A stretch of 64,000 nt of DNA from positions 59,139,174-59,203,173 of the forward strand of contig CM059975.1 of the NCBI GenBank assembly GCA_030490835.1, written 5' to 3'. This document shows positions 12,601 through 25,320 of this stretch, in pieces. Positions within the stretch are counted from its first letter, which is position 1. Each line of letters begins with the position of its first letter. The stretch comes from Annona cherimola. Taxonomy: Eukaryota; Streptophyta; Magnoliopsida; Magnoliales; Annonaceae. A model generated the notes under the pieces. It saw only the letters and a list, made by a program, of their open reading frames with translations, was not told where the DNA came from and searched no databases. The position numbers and the translations under genes are program-made.

Positions 12601-12970
12601 ATCCATATTAACTATATGTCGTAAATCATGTTATTTTAAATCTTATGATTTGAACTCATAATACATGTTTAAAATCATTAAATCATCTCCATTCATTAAT
12701 TTAAATAATTTAAATCAATTAATTACTTAAATTAAACCATTTGACTGAAATTCATTAATTTATCTAAAATTAAATAATACATTTTATTATTATTCCATTC
12801 AACATTAACACTCTAACTCATCATTATTTATTTATTGACTCTTCCTTTTCTTACTTTATAATTTTAGACCGTTAATAAATTTCTAATTTTATTAATTTCA
12901 TGGCCCAAAATTTTCATTTATATATGTCACGTACTTATGGGTTGCAAATCTAAAAATTGTGGGTACTACA
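6666..12970 (-). mobile_element. Long gypsy solo LTR S1 (minus), TSD GTATT, with a nested Copia solo LTR
   Basis: Begins TGTAGCGCC at 6666 and ends ACTACA at 12970 (TG...CA). It is flanked by perfect 5-bp duplications GTATT at 6661-6665 and 12971-12975. No retrotransposon coding region lies inside, so it is read as a solo LTR. Length is 6305 bp, or about 4.6 kb after removing the Copia LTR at 7487-9187. The orientation follows related LTRs, whose 5' ends read TGTAGTACCC or TGTGAAACCC on their sense strand. A splice-donor-like CGGAG/GTAAGG on the minus strand is at 12324-12323. Much of 9190-12300 is AT-rich and shows no gene. Confidence 0.85.
7487..9187 (+). repeat. Solo LTR of the Copia family inside S1
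   Basis: TGTTGGAAATAAG... to ...CTCGGGACCAACA, 1701 bp, co-linear with the Copia-1 3' LTR. Both SalI palindrome arrays are present (about 7622-7945 and 8290-8465), as is the promoter block with TATAAAA at 8543-8550. The flanks TTCAA (7482-7486) and TTAAC (9188-9192) do not match, so the duplication has decayed or the solo LTR formed between copies. Confidence 0.88.
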
Positions 12971-13446
12971 GTATTGGACCTCTTCATTGGTGTGCAGTGT
13001 GCTCACAATTTGAAGGAGTTAAGTTTTCCTATGAGCTTAAATTTCCTTCATTTAACCATCCGGTCCGAGCAACCCAAGACTATGTACATTTGTACGGTAT
13101 ATGTGCAGTGAAAGTCGTTGAGCAAGTTGCTCCTAAATCTCACTTTTGGGCTTTCAAGCCATTGGATTTGTCCACCAGCTGGAGAGAATTTGGCTTACTG
13201 ATGCCATTTGAGGTGAGACGCTTCAAAGAATCTGATGTGGAGGAGACCGAGGCCCACTGTGTTCAACATATTGATTCTTTCATGGCCTACCCCGGGATCA
13301 TCGAGTGTAGTTTTCATTGCACCTACTCGGTTGTAGAAGGAAAAGAGTATATCCGCAATGATATTGAGCTTGCCAATAAAACTCTTTGGGAGTTGGCTAC
13401 TGAAAAGGTAGCTTCTCGAAAGGACCAGAAGCCTATGGAGACTTAG
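12971..13446 (+). pseudogene. PMD gene, second part
   Basis: Open frame from the right-hand copy of the GTATT duplication to TAG at 13444-13446. Removing S1 and one duplication copy joins it in phase with the first part, so both belonged to one exon. Residues include CAVCSQFEGVKFSYELKF and, further on, SHFWAFKPLDLSTSWREF. The sequence after the stop contains pyrimidine-rich stretches (13460-13535) compatible with an intron or a 3' region. The ATG at 12937 lies inside S1 and is not the gene start. Confidence 0.65.
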
Positions 13447-15072
13447 CGTATGTTTCTTATCTCATTTAATTGTCTCTTTTTGTGTATTTTTGTCCTTATT
13501 CACCCTCTCTTTTCTCTTCTTTTCTTCTTTTTTGTTGAATAAAATATAATGTCAAGCTTCTCGAAGTTGTATACCCATCCAAGCCAATCAGTTGATTTTG
13601 GTTTCGAAATCAACCAACCAACTCAAAGGTTGTGGAACCACTAAAGACGCATGAAACTTGCAACAAGTAATGAAAAATTTGCACAACTAGGGATTTGTCT
13701 TTGACTACTAGACCTTCCAACCCTTCTCAAGTGAAAGGTTCTCCAGAATAGGAAGAAATTATGAAAAATTCTAAAGTTGATATGATGGGAAATCCTTATA
13801 GAAGGTCATATCCTATTGACATTCGTCAACAACCTAAGCCTTCTGAGAAGGGGAGATTGTGGCAGAGCCAAATGTTGCTACAAATTCTTCTAGTGATCAT
13901 GAAGTTGGTAAAGGAATTCATGCCGAGGTACAGAACAATTCTCCTGCACTACTAACCTCTAACGATCATGCTTTAAATGATCTCTTGGGTTTTCACATAG
14001 ATCTGAATATGGGTCAAGTGAACTAACCCATGAGATCTTATCGTAGCGGGCCGATATTCTCCGATAACACATTCATGAGGGATTATCTAGGGTACGAACA
14101 CCCGAGACATGTCAATCTCCTTCCTCTATTCCCCAATAAAGGCAGCTTCTCATTTTGACGATAGAAATATGGGCATGTTGCATCACTTTCCCAGTTGTGA
14201 CTATTTTTATAGTATTTCTTACTTCAACAACTTATTTAGCAGGATTTGGTCCAAGAGAAGAAATTCGTATGGAGGTTCCTCATATTCATCTAGAAGGAGA
14301 GGGCGTGAACTTAGAAGGTAAACTCTTTCATTCGTTTACTTTCTCCTTTCCCTTTCCTTTGTTATTGCATATTTTAGACTTCCTTTATTTTTGACAGCCA
14401 CCCTAATTATTGAAATTTTTTACGATGGTGCCTATGGTGGAGGGGATCCTGCACCAGTCGATATGCCAACGGCGTCGTTGCCTGTTTCTTCCGTATCACT
14501 AGGTATTATAACATTTTTGCCTTTGGGCTTTTCATTTGGTTGATTTGTCATTCTAATCTTTTAGCTTGTCACTTTTTCAGCTTTGGGATCTAGTTGATCA
14601 GGTGTTCCTCAGTCCAACTCAACTGGCCCTAGTACTGGTGCGAGTTTGAGTGGGACTCGCCAGCTCCCTGATGTTAAAGATCATTTCTTGAACCCTTTGC
14701 GTCATTTCTTTTCAACTTTAAGAGTGATCGGAGTTGAGCAATTAGGGCAACTGGATCTCAAGCGTCTAAGGCGTGTAGTGACGTAATTCAAGGGATGTAT
14801 TATTTCTTCTTTGAGAACTATGAATTTCCCTGATGAAGTCGTTGAAGCATTGGATATTTGTGAAGACTTTTTCATGATTCTAGATAGGCTTCAACTTGAG
14901 GTCTCTGGTTTTAGTGATGTCACACTCTCGCTGGAAATGCTTTGCTCTCATTAGCATGAGCTCAAGGCTGCTACAAGACCTTTGGTTTCTGTAAAGAACT
15001 TAGCATCAGCAGAACTTGATGTTATTAGGTGTAGAGATCATCTCACTCAACTTCAAGAAGAACAACATCTAG
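13447..15072 (+). pseudogene. PMD gene, third part with two visible introns and a coiled-coil tail
   Basis: Contains two good GT-AG introns on the plus strand. One is 14318-14397 (GAAG/GTAAAC ... TTGACAG/CC). The other is 14503-14580 (CTAG/GTATTA ... TTTTTCAG/CT). Downstream, about 14690-15072, lies a charged heptad-like stretch ending ...CRDHLTQLQEEQH at the S2 insertion site. A TAA in CGTAATTC (near 14784) and a TAG near 14953 break the frame. Function cannot be assigned beyond being part of the PMD gene. Confidence 0.5.
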
Positions 15073-18000
15073 TGTGGCGCCCCCAACCCGAGCGTCACAT
15101 CTTGAGCCTTACCTCGGGATCGTTATTGACTGATAAACGTGATCAGAATTGTTGCCCTGTCACACAGCGAGATTTAATGGATATTTATCCACTTAATTAC
15201 AGTTCCTTAATAATTAATTTTATAATATTTTTCATTAAGTGCCCATTCAAGTCATCTTTGACCTAATATACATATTTCATATCAGATATAATCATAAAAA
15301 TTAATAACATGTTCATCGTCCATTGTCACATGTTTATAAAATACAAGGCATATCATAGATCACATAAGATCATAAAGACATAAAAAACCAAGTCATTTTA
15401 CAACCATTAGCCATAAGCGGCACATATTAAAATTCATCAAATTTTTACAATCTCCCATGCTCAAGTCATGCTCCTTGTCTCTTTCATTCCTTCACCTGTC
15501 TATGGGTTTGGAAAATAGTACGTGAGTTGTAAACTCAATAAACAAGCTATATATTTTTCAGGCAATACATTTTGAAGGCATATTTATTTAAAAGCATTTC
15601 TCTCCATTCAGTAGAAACACTTATCAAGTGATCAACTATCTGCGGAGTAGAAACCTTTTTATTTAAAACATCTTGGAAGACAACATCTACCCCCTTGAGG
15701 GTATATCATGACAATGTGATGCAATGCATGACATCGTAGGATGGAAGCTAGCTAGGCGACCATCCGTCTTCATCTTCTCCCATCCAGGGAGGGGCCGCCG
15801 GCCCTTGGCCTATCTTAGCGACTTGGCCACACCAAAGGGGGACAATCGGTCCGCTTACAGCTTTCAAGTGGACCTCATGCTTTGTGCACATGAACCATTC
15901 TTGACATGCTAGCATGATTTTCTTGCATAAATTCATAAGATAGTATTTTTTATATTTAACAAAGAAGTTATGTAAATCAGTTAGCAACACATATTGAACT
16001 AAGGAATGACCATCCTTAAATACCTTAGAATTAAATTCAAATATCATTTGCTAAACTAATAAAAGCAGTGGAACATCATTGGCAATTATTTTAGGACAAT
16101 TTAAGAAACAAAATTATTTAGAAAATTTTGCTTGCTTACCTTGATCACGTGAGCTTTCTGGATCCACCTTTTCTTTGCCTTTGCCTATACATGTAAGAAT
16201 GACATAGCATTCATGTAAATTCCATTTGCTTACATTCAACTTAGTTTTCCAACCCATTTTCATTAATATTCATAACCCTCTTGAATTCCAAGTCGGGTGT
16301 ACATACACAACATACTTATGCATCAAACCATTCATTACATCACATGTTCAATTCCCATATTTAAGGTAACATTCGTAATTTCATAACACATTCATTAATC
16401 ATTCATTAGACACCATATGAAGTAATAAACCTCCAACTTATCATTTCTCACATATTTTTCATAATCACATATTGTGCTTATTCTTAAGCACTTAGTTAAT
16501 GTCATAACCCTCATATACTAATCTAAAATTTTGGAATTATCTAAATAGAAACATAATCCACGTGTTTCATCACATTTTTCATGCATTTTTTTATTTTAAT
16601 ATCTCACATAAATCATTCATCATTTATTCATGCTCATCTCTTCATATATGTCCATTTTACAACACATAATTCCTATGTTTCTTAAAATTTTTCAAATCAG
16701 CCAGTTGGCTTCTAATTATGCGTAATTATACACCGTGATTAACACTTTATTTAGTGTATTTTTATGAAGTTTTAATCCACCAATTACAGGGTTCCAAAAC
16801 AGCAACTTTGGGACCTAATTTATACACTTTCAATGTTCTTTTTTATACTTATCTCTAAACAGATTTTTAATCAGTGAATTCCAGAAATTAATCACACTTT
16901 TATTAACCCAAATTTAGAGTATTATCACATGTTTAAAATTTATAATCTGATTCCTTTCAAAACAGCACATTCCATGTATATTTTGCGTACCCTTTTCACT
17001 CCACTCTGCATATTTCTGCATATGTCCTAAAATTCCAGATTTAAGGCAAACTTAATTAACTTATTTTTTACGTCTAAACACCTTAGATTTAGAGTATTTA
17101 CCCTCTAAATCATTCCTAAATTATTTAAGTAAATTCATATAACATATACATCACAAAATCATGGAAATCAAGTCATATACATAACTCTAAATCTCATTCT
17201 TTCTAACATTCATAATTTATGCTTAAATCAAAATATGTATTTTATTAAATCATGATTCATAGCCTAAACATGATTTAAGTTCAAAACAACACTTATTACA
17301 TAGAGGATAAATATGTATTAAAATAACCTCAAATCATGTGCAAAATGGGGCCCACAAAGTTGAAAAATCCAGCCATTACTTAAGGGGGACATCCATAGCA
17401 TATGTGATTTTGGAGATAGAAAATTTCAAGGAGCAAAAGCCTTCATTCCAACAGCTACATGTCCACATTCCAGCAAGGGAAAACCCAAGAAAAAAAGGAG
17501 AGAAAAGAGAGAGAAAAAGAGAAGAAGTGAAGGAAATAAGCTAGAGAAGTTGGACTTAAGTGTCACTCAATTCAAGTAAGTATACATGATATATTAGGTT
17601 CTTTGATTCTAAGTTTTCTACTTTAAATTTTGAGACATGGATATAGTTCATAAAGAACCTTTAAAGGGTAATATATGACACCCTTAATTAGAGTATTGAA
17701 TGGGTATTAAATGGTATGAATGGATTTTTATGATTTAAGAAGTTGAACTGGATGATAGAAAGAGACATGAGATGATAATCTATCTTGAAACTTCTTTGCT
17801 GACATGGCAAAATTTGCTCCAAGTAAATTACAATTTACCTAAGTAAAAATTCATCAATTATCCATAGCATTAATAATCACAATTTTGTCCACCTGAGCAT
17901 GTCCACTTCAGCTGCTGTTTTGCAATTTTTTTCCACAAATTGCAGCCTTAATTAATAGGTATTTATGCATCCTAACTAATAGACTACTTAGGTATATATT

Positions 18001-19202
18001 ATCATTTTTAAAAAAATCAAGAAAAATCAAATACCCAGCCTTTGGACGGTTCATATTGCAGCTCACTTTGCTGTCCACTTTTCAACATTTCTTTTCAGCT
18101 CCCATTTTGCATTTTTTCCACCATTTGTAGATTTAATTTAATGGTCATTTAATCACCTAGAAATTAGCTCAATTAGGGGTCAATTTAGCATAAATAAAAA
18201 ATCAAAATAAATCTAAAAGTCTTCCATAACTGTCCACCTCTCTCTTGCTCAATGTTGCTGTCCATTTTCATTACATTAATATGCTACTAATTTTGACCTT
18301 TGTTGCTGAAATTTTCCACATAAATTTATGGTTATTTATGCACCTCTGCACCCTAGCTAACTTAGGTATATATTTTATATGAAAAAAATCACAAAAGTCC
18401 AAATTTTAGCTGCCTTGGATGTCCCATGTATGCTACCACTCTATCCTCACTTGAGCTAGTGTATTAGCTCCTTAATTCAGCATTTATTCATGAGATATTT
18501 TCATGAATTTCTCCATTTTTAATAATTCATAAATTATCCTGCAATTTACCCCCTTTTGACATATCATTTATGCATTTAATTATTTACTTAATCACTTTAA
18601 CTTTAACATAAATGCATGTTACTTTAAGGGTGCAAAAAGTCAAAAGAGGTAATCTCATTTTTGTGCAGGACTAATCCCATCATCATTATCTTGATAAAAT
18701 CCTTTCATAGGCTTGATCTCATAATTTTAACCGTCCATTTCAAATTTCGTCTCAATCCGACTTTTTTAACTCAAGTTATGCTAATTTGAAGTCATCTTTG
18801 AATTTTGGACGGTGATGATTGATTATCATCAAAAATTTCATAATCTATCCTTCCCATAATATTAAGCACAAAATTATGTGCTTTCCTCTCAATTTTCATC
18901 TTAATCCGCCTTACAAGCGTCAAGTAATGAATTTTCTAACATTTTCCAACTTAATTCTATATTAGCCTCTGAATTTTCATTAATCACATTATGGAAATTA
19001 AATTACTTTTTCATGTCATACTAATGATTTTCAATCCTCATTAGGCTACTTTGATCATATTAACCCATGGTGACTTATAATGATTAATTTAATCATCATT
19101 CATAACCACTAACCTAATTGCAACAAATCATCAAAATTGCAAATAATTCATTCATAATTCAATCAAATCATACATGAATCCTATGTAGGTCAGGGTTTCA
19201 CA
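15073..19202 (-). mobile_element. Gypsy solo LTR S2 (minus), TSD TCTAG, with an internal inversion
   Basis: TGTGGCGCCCCC at 15073 to GGGTTTCACA at 19202, 4130 bp, flanked by perfect TCTAG (15068-15072 and 19203-19207). Its terminal 95 bp (15073-15170) match, reversed, the LTR ends near 33860-33950 and 43010-43104. There is no coding region. A segment of about 500 bp (17290-17790) carrying the leader and splice donor runs opposite to the rest. Confidence 0.9.
17290..17790 (+). other. Inverted promoter/leader segment within S2
   Basis: Inside a minus-oriented LTR, this stretch reads in plus orientation. It carries a GGGGCCCACAAAG box, a purine-rich leader (17460-17545), TTCAA/GTAAG at 17571-17580, and 'catggatatagttcataaagaacc'-like sequence. 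The order matches the plus-strand LTRs near 37240-37740 and 21000-21400. Flanking sequence on both sides (for example 17220-17275 and 18220-18260) is in minus orientation. Confidence 0.6.
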
Positions 19203-19335
19203 TCTAGTTACACGAGAAGCAAAAGACAAGAGAAAAGCTGCTGAAGTCATTCAAAATTTTATAGCAATGAAGCAAGTTCAAGTTCGTTGCATTATCACAT
19301 CCATCTTCACAGATAAATACAATTGAATTTATTGG
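19203..19335 (+). pseudogene. PMD gene, last part (coiled-coil tail)
   Basis: After excising S2 and one TCTAG copy the frame continues ...QEEQHLVTREAKDKRKAAEV and ends at a stop near 19324. It is highly charged and helix-prone. From here to about 19620 the sequence looks like a decayed 3' untranslated region. The next coding sequence is integrase on the opposite strand, so the two genes converge. Confidence 0.5.
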
Positions 19336-19619
19336 TTTCGACTTCCAAGACACTCCGATCTGAAGCTAATCTTTACAGCGAGAGGGTTACTTCAACTAAT
19401 CAGGCCTCTCTACATTAGAGGCTAAAGTTTAGGAGCTTTGAGCTTACATAGTCCCTCCTGCTGATGTGGTGAGCTCCTTTCGAGTACTAAGAGAGTCACT
19501 TCCTAGAGTCACTTCCTTCCACGAGGGAGATCGTAGAGATCCTTTTGTAAAATTTTGATGTATAACTGCCTTGTAATTCTCATGAATAATACCTTTTCAC
19601 ATAATTTTCATTTATTGTT

Positions 19620-19882
19620 ACTTTGACTTAACTTTCATGACTTATAATTTCATATGTGCCATTGCCATAAATATTTTCAACAATGTAGAATCCTTCCCAT
19701 TTAGGCTCAAATTTGCATAAGTTTTCCCCCAACCATGAGCTCTATCTGCAGCTTTAGACCAAATCACCTCTTTTAAATAAATGATGTCACACGACTTTGT
19801 TGTATGCTTCGACCATTTGATCTTCATAATGTTTGATGCATTGTCGCACTTGGACTTGCTTTTCATGTACTGTCTCAAGTTC
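19620..19882 (-). pseudogene. Tat gypsy integrase, C-terminal part
   Basis: In the minus frames the region reads FEPKWEGFYIVENIYGNGTY, the typical C-terminal SH3-like part of gypsy integrase, preceded by a charged stretch (19700-19880) in a shifted frame. It is cut off at 19882 by LTR S3. The rest of integrase continues at 23770. Confidence 0.7.
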
Positions 19883-22800
19883 TGTAATATCCAGACCCAA
19901 GTAGGACTCATATAATTGCATTTAAGGTATGATTATGATTTATGTATGAGTTTATTAATTTTTGGATGATTTTCATGAATTTATGAATTTTGTAATTAGG
20001 GTTTGCAATTAAGAATGGTGATTAAGATTAATCGCTAAAGCCCAATGTGAGTCAAGATGAATAAAGGAGTTTAAGGAGGATTAGTATATGCTAATATGGC
20101 ATGAATATTTATTTTAATTTCTATGATTTAATTAATAGAGATTAAAATAAAAATTATGGAGTTATGTTGAAAATCATAGAAAAATTCATAACTTGACGCT
20201 TATAAGGCGAAATGAGATAAAATTCTAAAGGCAAGATCATGATTTTGGGCCCAACATTTTGTGTGGATTGGATTAAGGCACAAGTGATGAGATTAAGGTG
20301 ATAATTATTTGTCTTTTAATCTCACACTCTAAGGTTATTTTCAAAGGTTCATAACTTGACGTAGAAACGTCGGCTTAAGATGAAATTTGAAACGATTGAA
20401 TAAAACTTATGAAATTTATGGTATGAGTGGATTTGATTAAGATAATTACCATGGTAAAGTGGTTAATTAGAAAAAGGTACCTAGCATTGACTTTGTGTAC
20501 CCTAGACTACCATAGCATTTGAGAAAATTACATGTTTTAATGCTATGTGAGGTGTCAAATTTTGGGTGGATTGAGCTGGAATTTTATGCTTTGTTTAATG
20601 GTCAAATTCATGGAAAATTCAAGGATTAAATTCCATGGTTAAATGCCTAATAGCTAGCTCAAATCGAGCTTAGGGCATGTGGCAAAGCAAGGGACGTCCA
20701 AGGGCATTTAGGGCATCAAAATTTGATTTTTTTAAATGCTAAAAAATGTGTCTAAGTTGCCTAATAACTAGGTGAAGTAAATGGGCATATAAATATGTAG
20801 AAAAAGTGGCAAAAAAATTGTCAAAACCTAGCTAAGAAGGGGCGTCACTTGGGTGGACAACAACATATCCATCAATGCATGGATTTTATAGATTTTTGTT
20901 AATTAGTAAATGCAAATTTTACTTGATTATAAAAATGCCATGTCATCAAGGGATAAGGTAGAAATAAATTACCCTCATGATATGTGGCAAATGGGTCCCA
21001 CAAGCTGGTTAAAAAAATAATAAAATGGATACATATCCTTGGTAACATGCATATGAAGAAAGGGGGGGAGAAAAAATCTCCAAAATTGCTAAGTCTTGAG
21101 CAAACCAAGGGCACGTCCAAAACCAGCAAGGGGAAGTAGAAAAGGAGAAGAAAAAGAGAAAGAAAAAGGAGAAGAAAAAGAAGAAGAACCAAGCAACTCA
21201 TGTTGGATTCAAGTTAGGTTGATTCAAGTAAATAAAAACTTAAATTTTAAAGCATTTGAATCAAGTTTTCTCTCTCAATTCATAAGACATGAATATGGTT
21301 CATAAAGAACTCTTAAATTCTGAGTTATGATGCCTTAATATGGGTATTGAATAATTTTTAAAAAATTTAAATGAGATCAAGAGTTCAAGAGAGTGAAAAT
21401 GGAAGTTTAAGTTGAATTTTAAGATGAAAGCTAACTTGGAAATTCTCAAAACCCTAAACCAAGTTGTTGTATGATTTAAGCATGATGATTTGGATGTAAT
21501 TCATATTCTTTTAGATTACATATATTGATTTAATTATTTGTTAATGATTTTAGCAAATACAGAACTTAGGTTTCAAGAAATGCCTTATTTTTCCATTTTT
21601 GAGTTAAAATGATACAAGGAAGTACTTAAATTATTTATGGATGAATTATAGGGAAAATTACCCTAAATTAAGGACAATTTGGATGGCCTAAGTGGGCTGG
21701 ATGATTTTTCCCTAAATCTGATTTTTTAGGGTATGTATGTGGGACGTCCAAACGGGGGCTTTCCATATGATTTTTGTTGTTGTTTGTAATGAAATGATTT
21801 ATGAATATTATGGAGGGTAAAATACCCTAGAATTAAGGTACTTTGAATGTCCAAAAGAGTTTGAAAATATTTTCCCTAAATCTGATTTTATAAATATATG
21901 TATGGACACGTCAAAATGGGTCAAAAGGATACCCTATATGCATGAAAATATTGCTATTATGAAAACCAATGAATTATGAATTTTAAATATATGATAATAC
22001 CCTAAATTTGGGTTAAGAAAAGAATGTTTATTTTCTAGAAATTATGACTTAAAAATCTGTTATTATTTAAGTCTTGAAAGAGGCATTGAAAGGATGAAAA
22101 AGGGGTCTTTACATGGCTGTTTTGGAAACCAGTGATAAATGGATTAAAAATCCAAAATTGAACCCTAAAGTATATGTTAATTAAGGGGTTTAATTATGAT
22201 GAAAATGGGTGTAAGTTTCTGTGTTAAGAAATTTTAAGAAACACATAATATATGTGTTGTATGTTGAACGTATGTAGAACATATGAATGAATGGATGATA
22301 TGTGACTTATGTGAACTTGCTAAAATGAAAAATATGCATGAATATGTGATGAAATGCATAAGGATATTTCTGTATGAATGATATTTGATTATCTCAAATT
22401 TTGAGATTTATTTATGAAGCTTGAAACGTCATTTATATGCTAAGAATGAGCATCGACGTAGGAAAGATGGAAAATAGATGAAAAATGATTAATGTGAGAT
22501 ATAAATTCTTAAATGATGAATTATGAATGAATGTTATGTGTTTACACTAAATATGAGATTAAAACACAATATGGAATGAATGTTATGATGCACAAGTGCA
22601 TGTTGTGTATGTATGATTGACTTGAAAATCCAAGTTGATTATGTATGATATGGATTATGGGATTGGAAAACTAAGTGAGTGCAAGCAAATGGATTGTTAT
22701 GAATGCAATGCTATGTTTAAGTATAGGCAAAGAAAAAGAGATTAACGAGGTAGAAAGCTAAGCAAGCAAGGTAAGCAAGCAGTTTTCTAAATTCTTTTGT

Positions 22801-23764
22801 TTTATCGAATGTGATAAAATGCTTATCAATGATATTCTAACTGTTTAAATGAGTTAGCAAATGAATAATTTCAATTCTTTCTAAGTTGTTTAAGGATGAT
22901 CATTCCTTATCTAAATGTTAAATGATGAATCATGAGTTTATGATTGGAAAAATCATGCTAGTATGTCAAGTTCATGTTTATGAAAGAAAGCATGCGCACA
23001 AAAGCATGAGGTCCACCTTAAAGGTGTAAGCGGACCGAATGTCCCCCTTTGGTGTGGCCAAGTCGCTAAGAGAGATTCCCTGGAATGGAAGAGAGAATGA
23101 AAGTGGATGGTTTCCTAGCTAGCTTCTATCCAAAGGAATGTCATAATTTTAAATGATGCATTGCATTGTTTATAATATACCCTGGACGGGTATAAGAAGC
23201 ATATTTTAAGATATACCCTTGAGTGGGTATAATGTTGTTTTCCAAGTTATTTTCAATAAAAATGTATTGCCTGAAAACCTTATAGCTTGCTTATTGAGTT
23301 TCGACTCACAGTTTTGTTTTTCATATCTAAAGACGGGTGAAGGGGAGAATCATGCAAGGAGCATAGGTGGAGATTCAAGAGAACAATGAATTTCTATAAG
23401 TTCCTGTGATTGAACTTCGTGAATTGTAGGGTTGTATGTCTGATGACATTATTGATTGATTGAATGATGTATAAGGTTTATGTTATGTTTATGACAATGT
23501 GATGAGATGACTATAAATAGCAAAAAATTTTATGGTCAATTGTTAAGAATAATTTATCATGAAATGGTTAAGTATGAAAAATTATAAGATCACATGTGTA
23601 TATTTCAAATGAAATGTTTAAAAATGATTAAACTCCTAAGTAGTTAGGATAAAATGGATAAATATCCAAATAGCCCGTCGTGTGACAAGGCAAAAATCCT
23701 GATTATGTTTACCAATTGACAGATCTTGGAGTAAGGTTGTGACGTTCGGGTTTGGGGGCCCACA
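19883..23764 (+). mobile_element. Gypsy solo LTR S3 (plus), TSD AGTTC
   Basis: TGTAATATCCAGACC at 19883 to GGGGGCCCACA at 23764, 3882 bp. Perfect AGTTC duplications lie at 19878-19882 and 23765-23769. It is inserted in the integrase of the minus-strand Tat element. A purine-rich leader (21115-21190) is followed by TTCAA/GTAAAT at 21228. The U5 terminal block (about 23670-23764) matches the other LTR ends. No ORF of interest. Confidence 0.93.
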
Positions 23765-23769
23765 AGTTC

Positions 23770-24500
23770 ATCAAAACGAAGCTTAGTTTATTGTTTAGTA
23801 GTCAACCCTGAACGGATAATGACCCTTAAGGATACTAACTAAGTTTCTATTGGTAACACTGCTTTGGCACTAAAAAAAGAATATGATGTTGCACTTGTTG
23901 CAGTTCTTGTGTAGTTTTGTAGGCCCATAATACTTCAGGCAATCTCTCATGCCAATCATGCTTGTTCTTCACTATGGTTCTCTTGAGGATTCAAATTATA
24001 TTTTTGTTAAATGCCTCTACTTAGCCATTTCCTTTTAAATAATATGGTGATGAGAACACTTAGTTGATTCCAAACTTTAAACATAGCCAGTTTACATTAT
24101 CATTCTTGAATGGTGTGCCATTATTCGAGGTGATCTAATATGGGATACATAGCGATAAATGATCTTATGCTTGATGAATTCAAACATCACTTGGTCTCGG
24201 ACTCTCTTGTAAGTTTTAGCTTCTACCCACTTGGAAAAATAAGCCGTAGTAGCCAAAATATATAGTGCCTTTTACATGACGATGGGTTGATTGGACAGAT
24301 AATATCAAAACCCCACTAAGAGAAGGGTCATGAGGTAGGTATTGGTAACATCTCCGAGGCAAGAACATGATAAATATCCCCATGTATTTGATAATGGACC
24401 ATTGTGGGCCAATAATAACCCAATGTCCTAATGCTATAATAGAGATGCCGCCCTGATTAGTGAGCGCCACATTCACTGGAATGCCTCCTGAAGAACCTAA
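23770..24500 (-). pseudogene. Tat gypsy integrase core, degenerate
   Basis: Minus-strand fragments in shifting frames match gypsy integrase. Seen: AYFSKWVEAK (the usual DYFTKWVEA block, near 24220-24260), FSSPYYLKGNG, and KHDWHERLPEVLWAYKTT near 23900-23960. The zinc-binding part upstream is poorly preserved. Frameshifts and stops make it non-functional. Confidence 0.75.
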
Positions 24501-25317
24501 CAAATCTCATTTTCATCGATGCAACAAAGCCAAAGCCCATCGAAAGTGATTTGATATAAATCATTTTGAAACACAATATATCGCAAGACAGTCTTTCTAA
24601 GTGACTTTCTAACATTACGTTCATCTAGTAAAATACTATATTTAAGGTAGTTAATGATGGGTATGCGCCAATCATCATTGCTTGCAGGTGCCTTGGATAC
24701 ACTTTGTCCGGCTTGATTGACTTTGAGATCCTGATCGTCTTCAAGTCTTTGTACTTGAATTGTCATGTAATCAAGCTCATTGAAGGCGAGGATGTTGCCT
24801 AGTTTTGACAACACATTGGAAACTATATTCTCTGATCTAAGAACATGCTCGATAGAAACAACTTTGAATTTTTCAAGCAAAGTTTGAGCTTTGTCATAAT
24901 ATTTTCGTAAATGAGGCTGATGTACTTCGTATTGATCATAATGACCAACTCCGAATCTCTAAATATTTGTGCAAACAAAATATCTAATTCCAAAAGAAGT
25001 TCTACATTGATGGGGAAAGCCTCATACTCAGTTTCATTATTTATTGCGCTTTTTCTAAGAAAGTATGTGTGTGGGAATAGGTCTTTGTGAGAGGAGACCA
25101 TGACAATTCCAACGCCAGCTTCGGATGGCTTAGAAGCACCATCAAAGTACATTTGCCATAATGGACTGTCATTTGCATAGAAAACTCCCTCATCGGGTAG
25201 ACTTTCTAGAACGGAAAACTCTTCTTCGAGTGGATGGGCAGCTAGGAAGTCTACTAATACTTGACCTTTCACTACTTTTCGAGATAAATGCTGGATGTCA
25301 AAATCGGCTACCAACAA
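24497..25317 (-). pseudogene. Tat gypsy RNase H and linker to integrase
   Basis: 25317-24823 has VDFLAAHP, MYFDGASKPSEAGVGIVMVS (first catalytic Asp) and NNETEYEAF (catalytic Glu). The overlapping frame 24880-24497 continues with FKVVSIEHVLRSEN and the linker DDWRIPIINYL that joins RNase H to integrase in this group. The change of frame between the two is a mutation. Confidence 0.82.
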
Positions 25318-25320
25318 TGA

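Noticed and set aside
12334..12624. 96-codon ORF with Ser/Leu-rich run
   Set aside because: It lies in the leader zone of LTR S1 on the antisense side, and the composition is that of a pyrimidine-rich tract.
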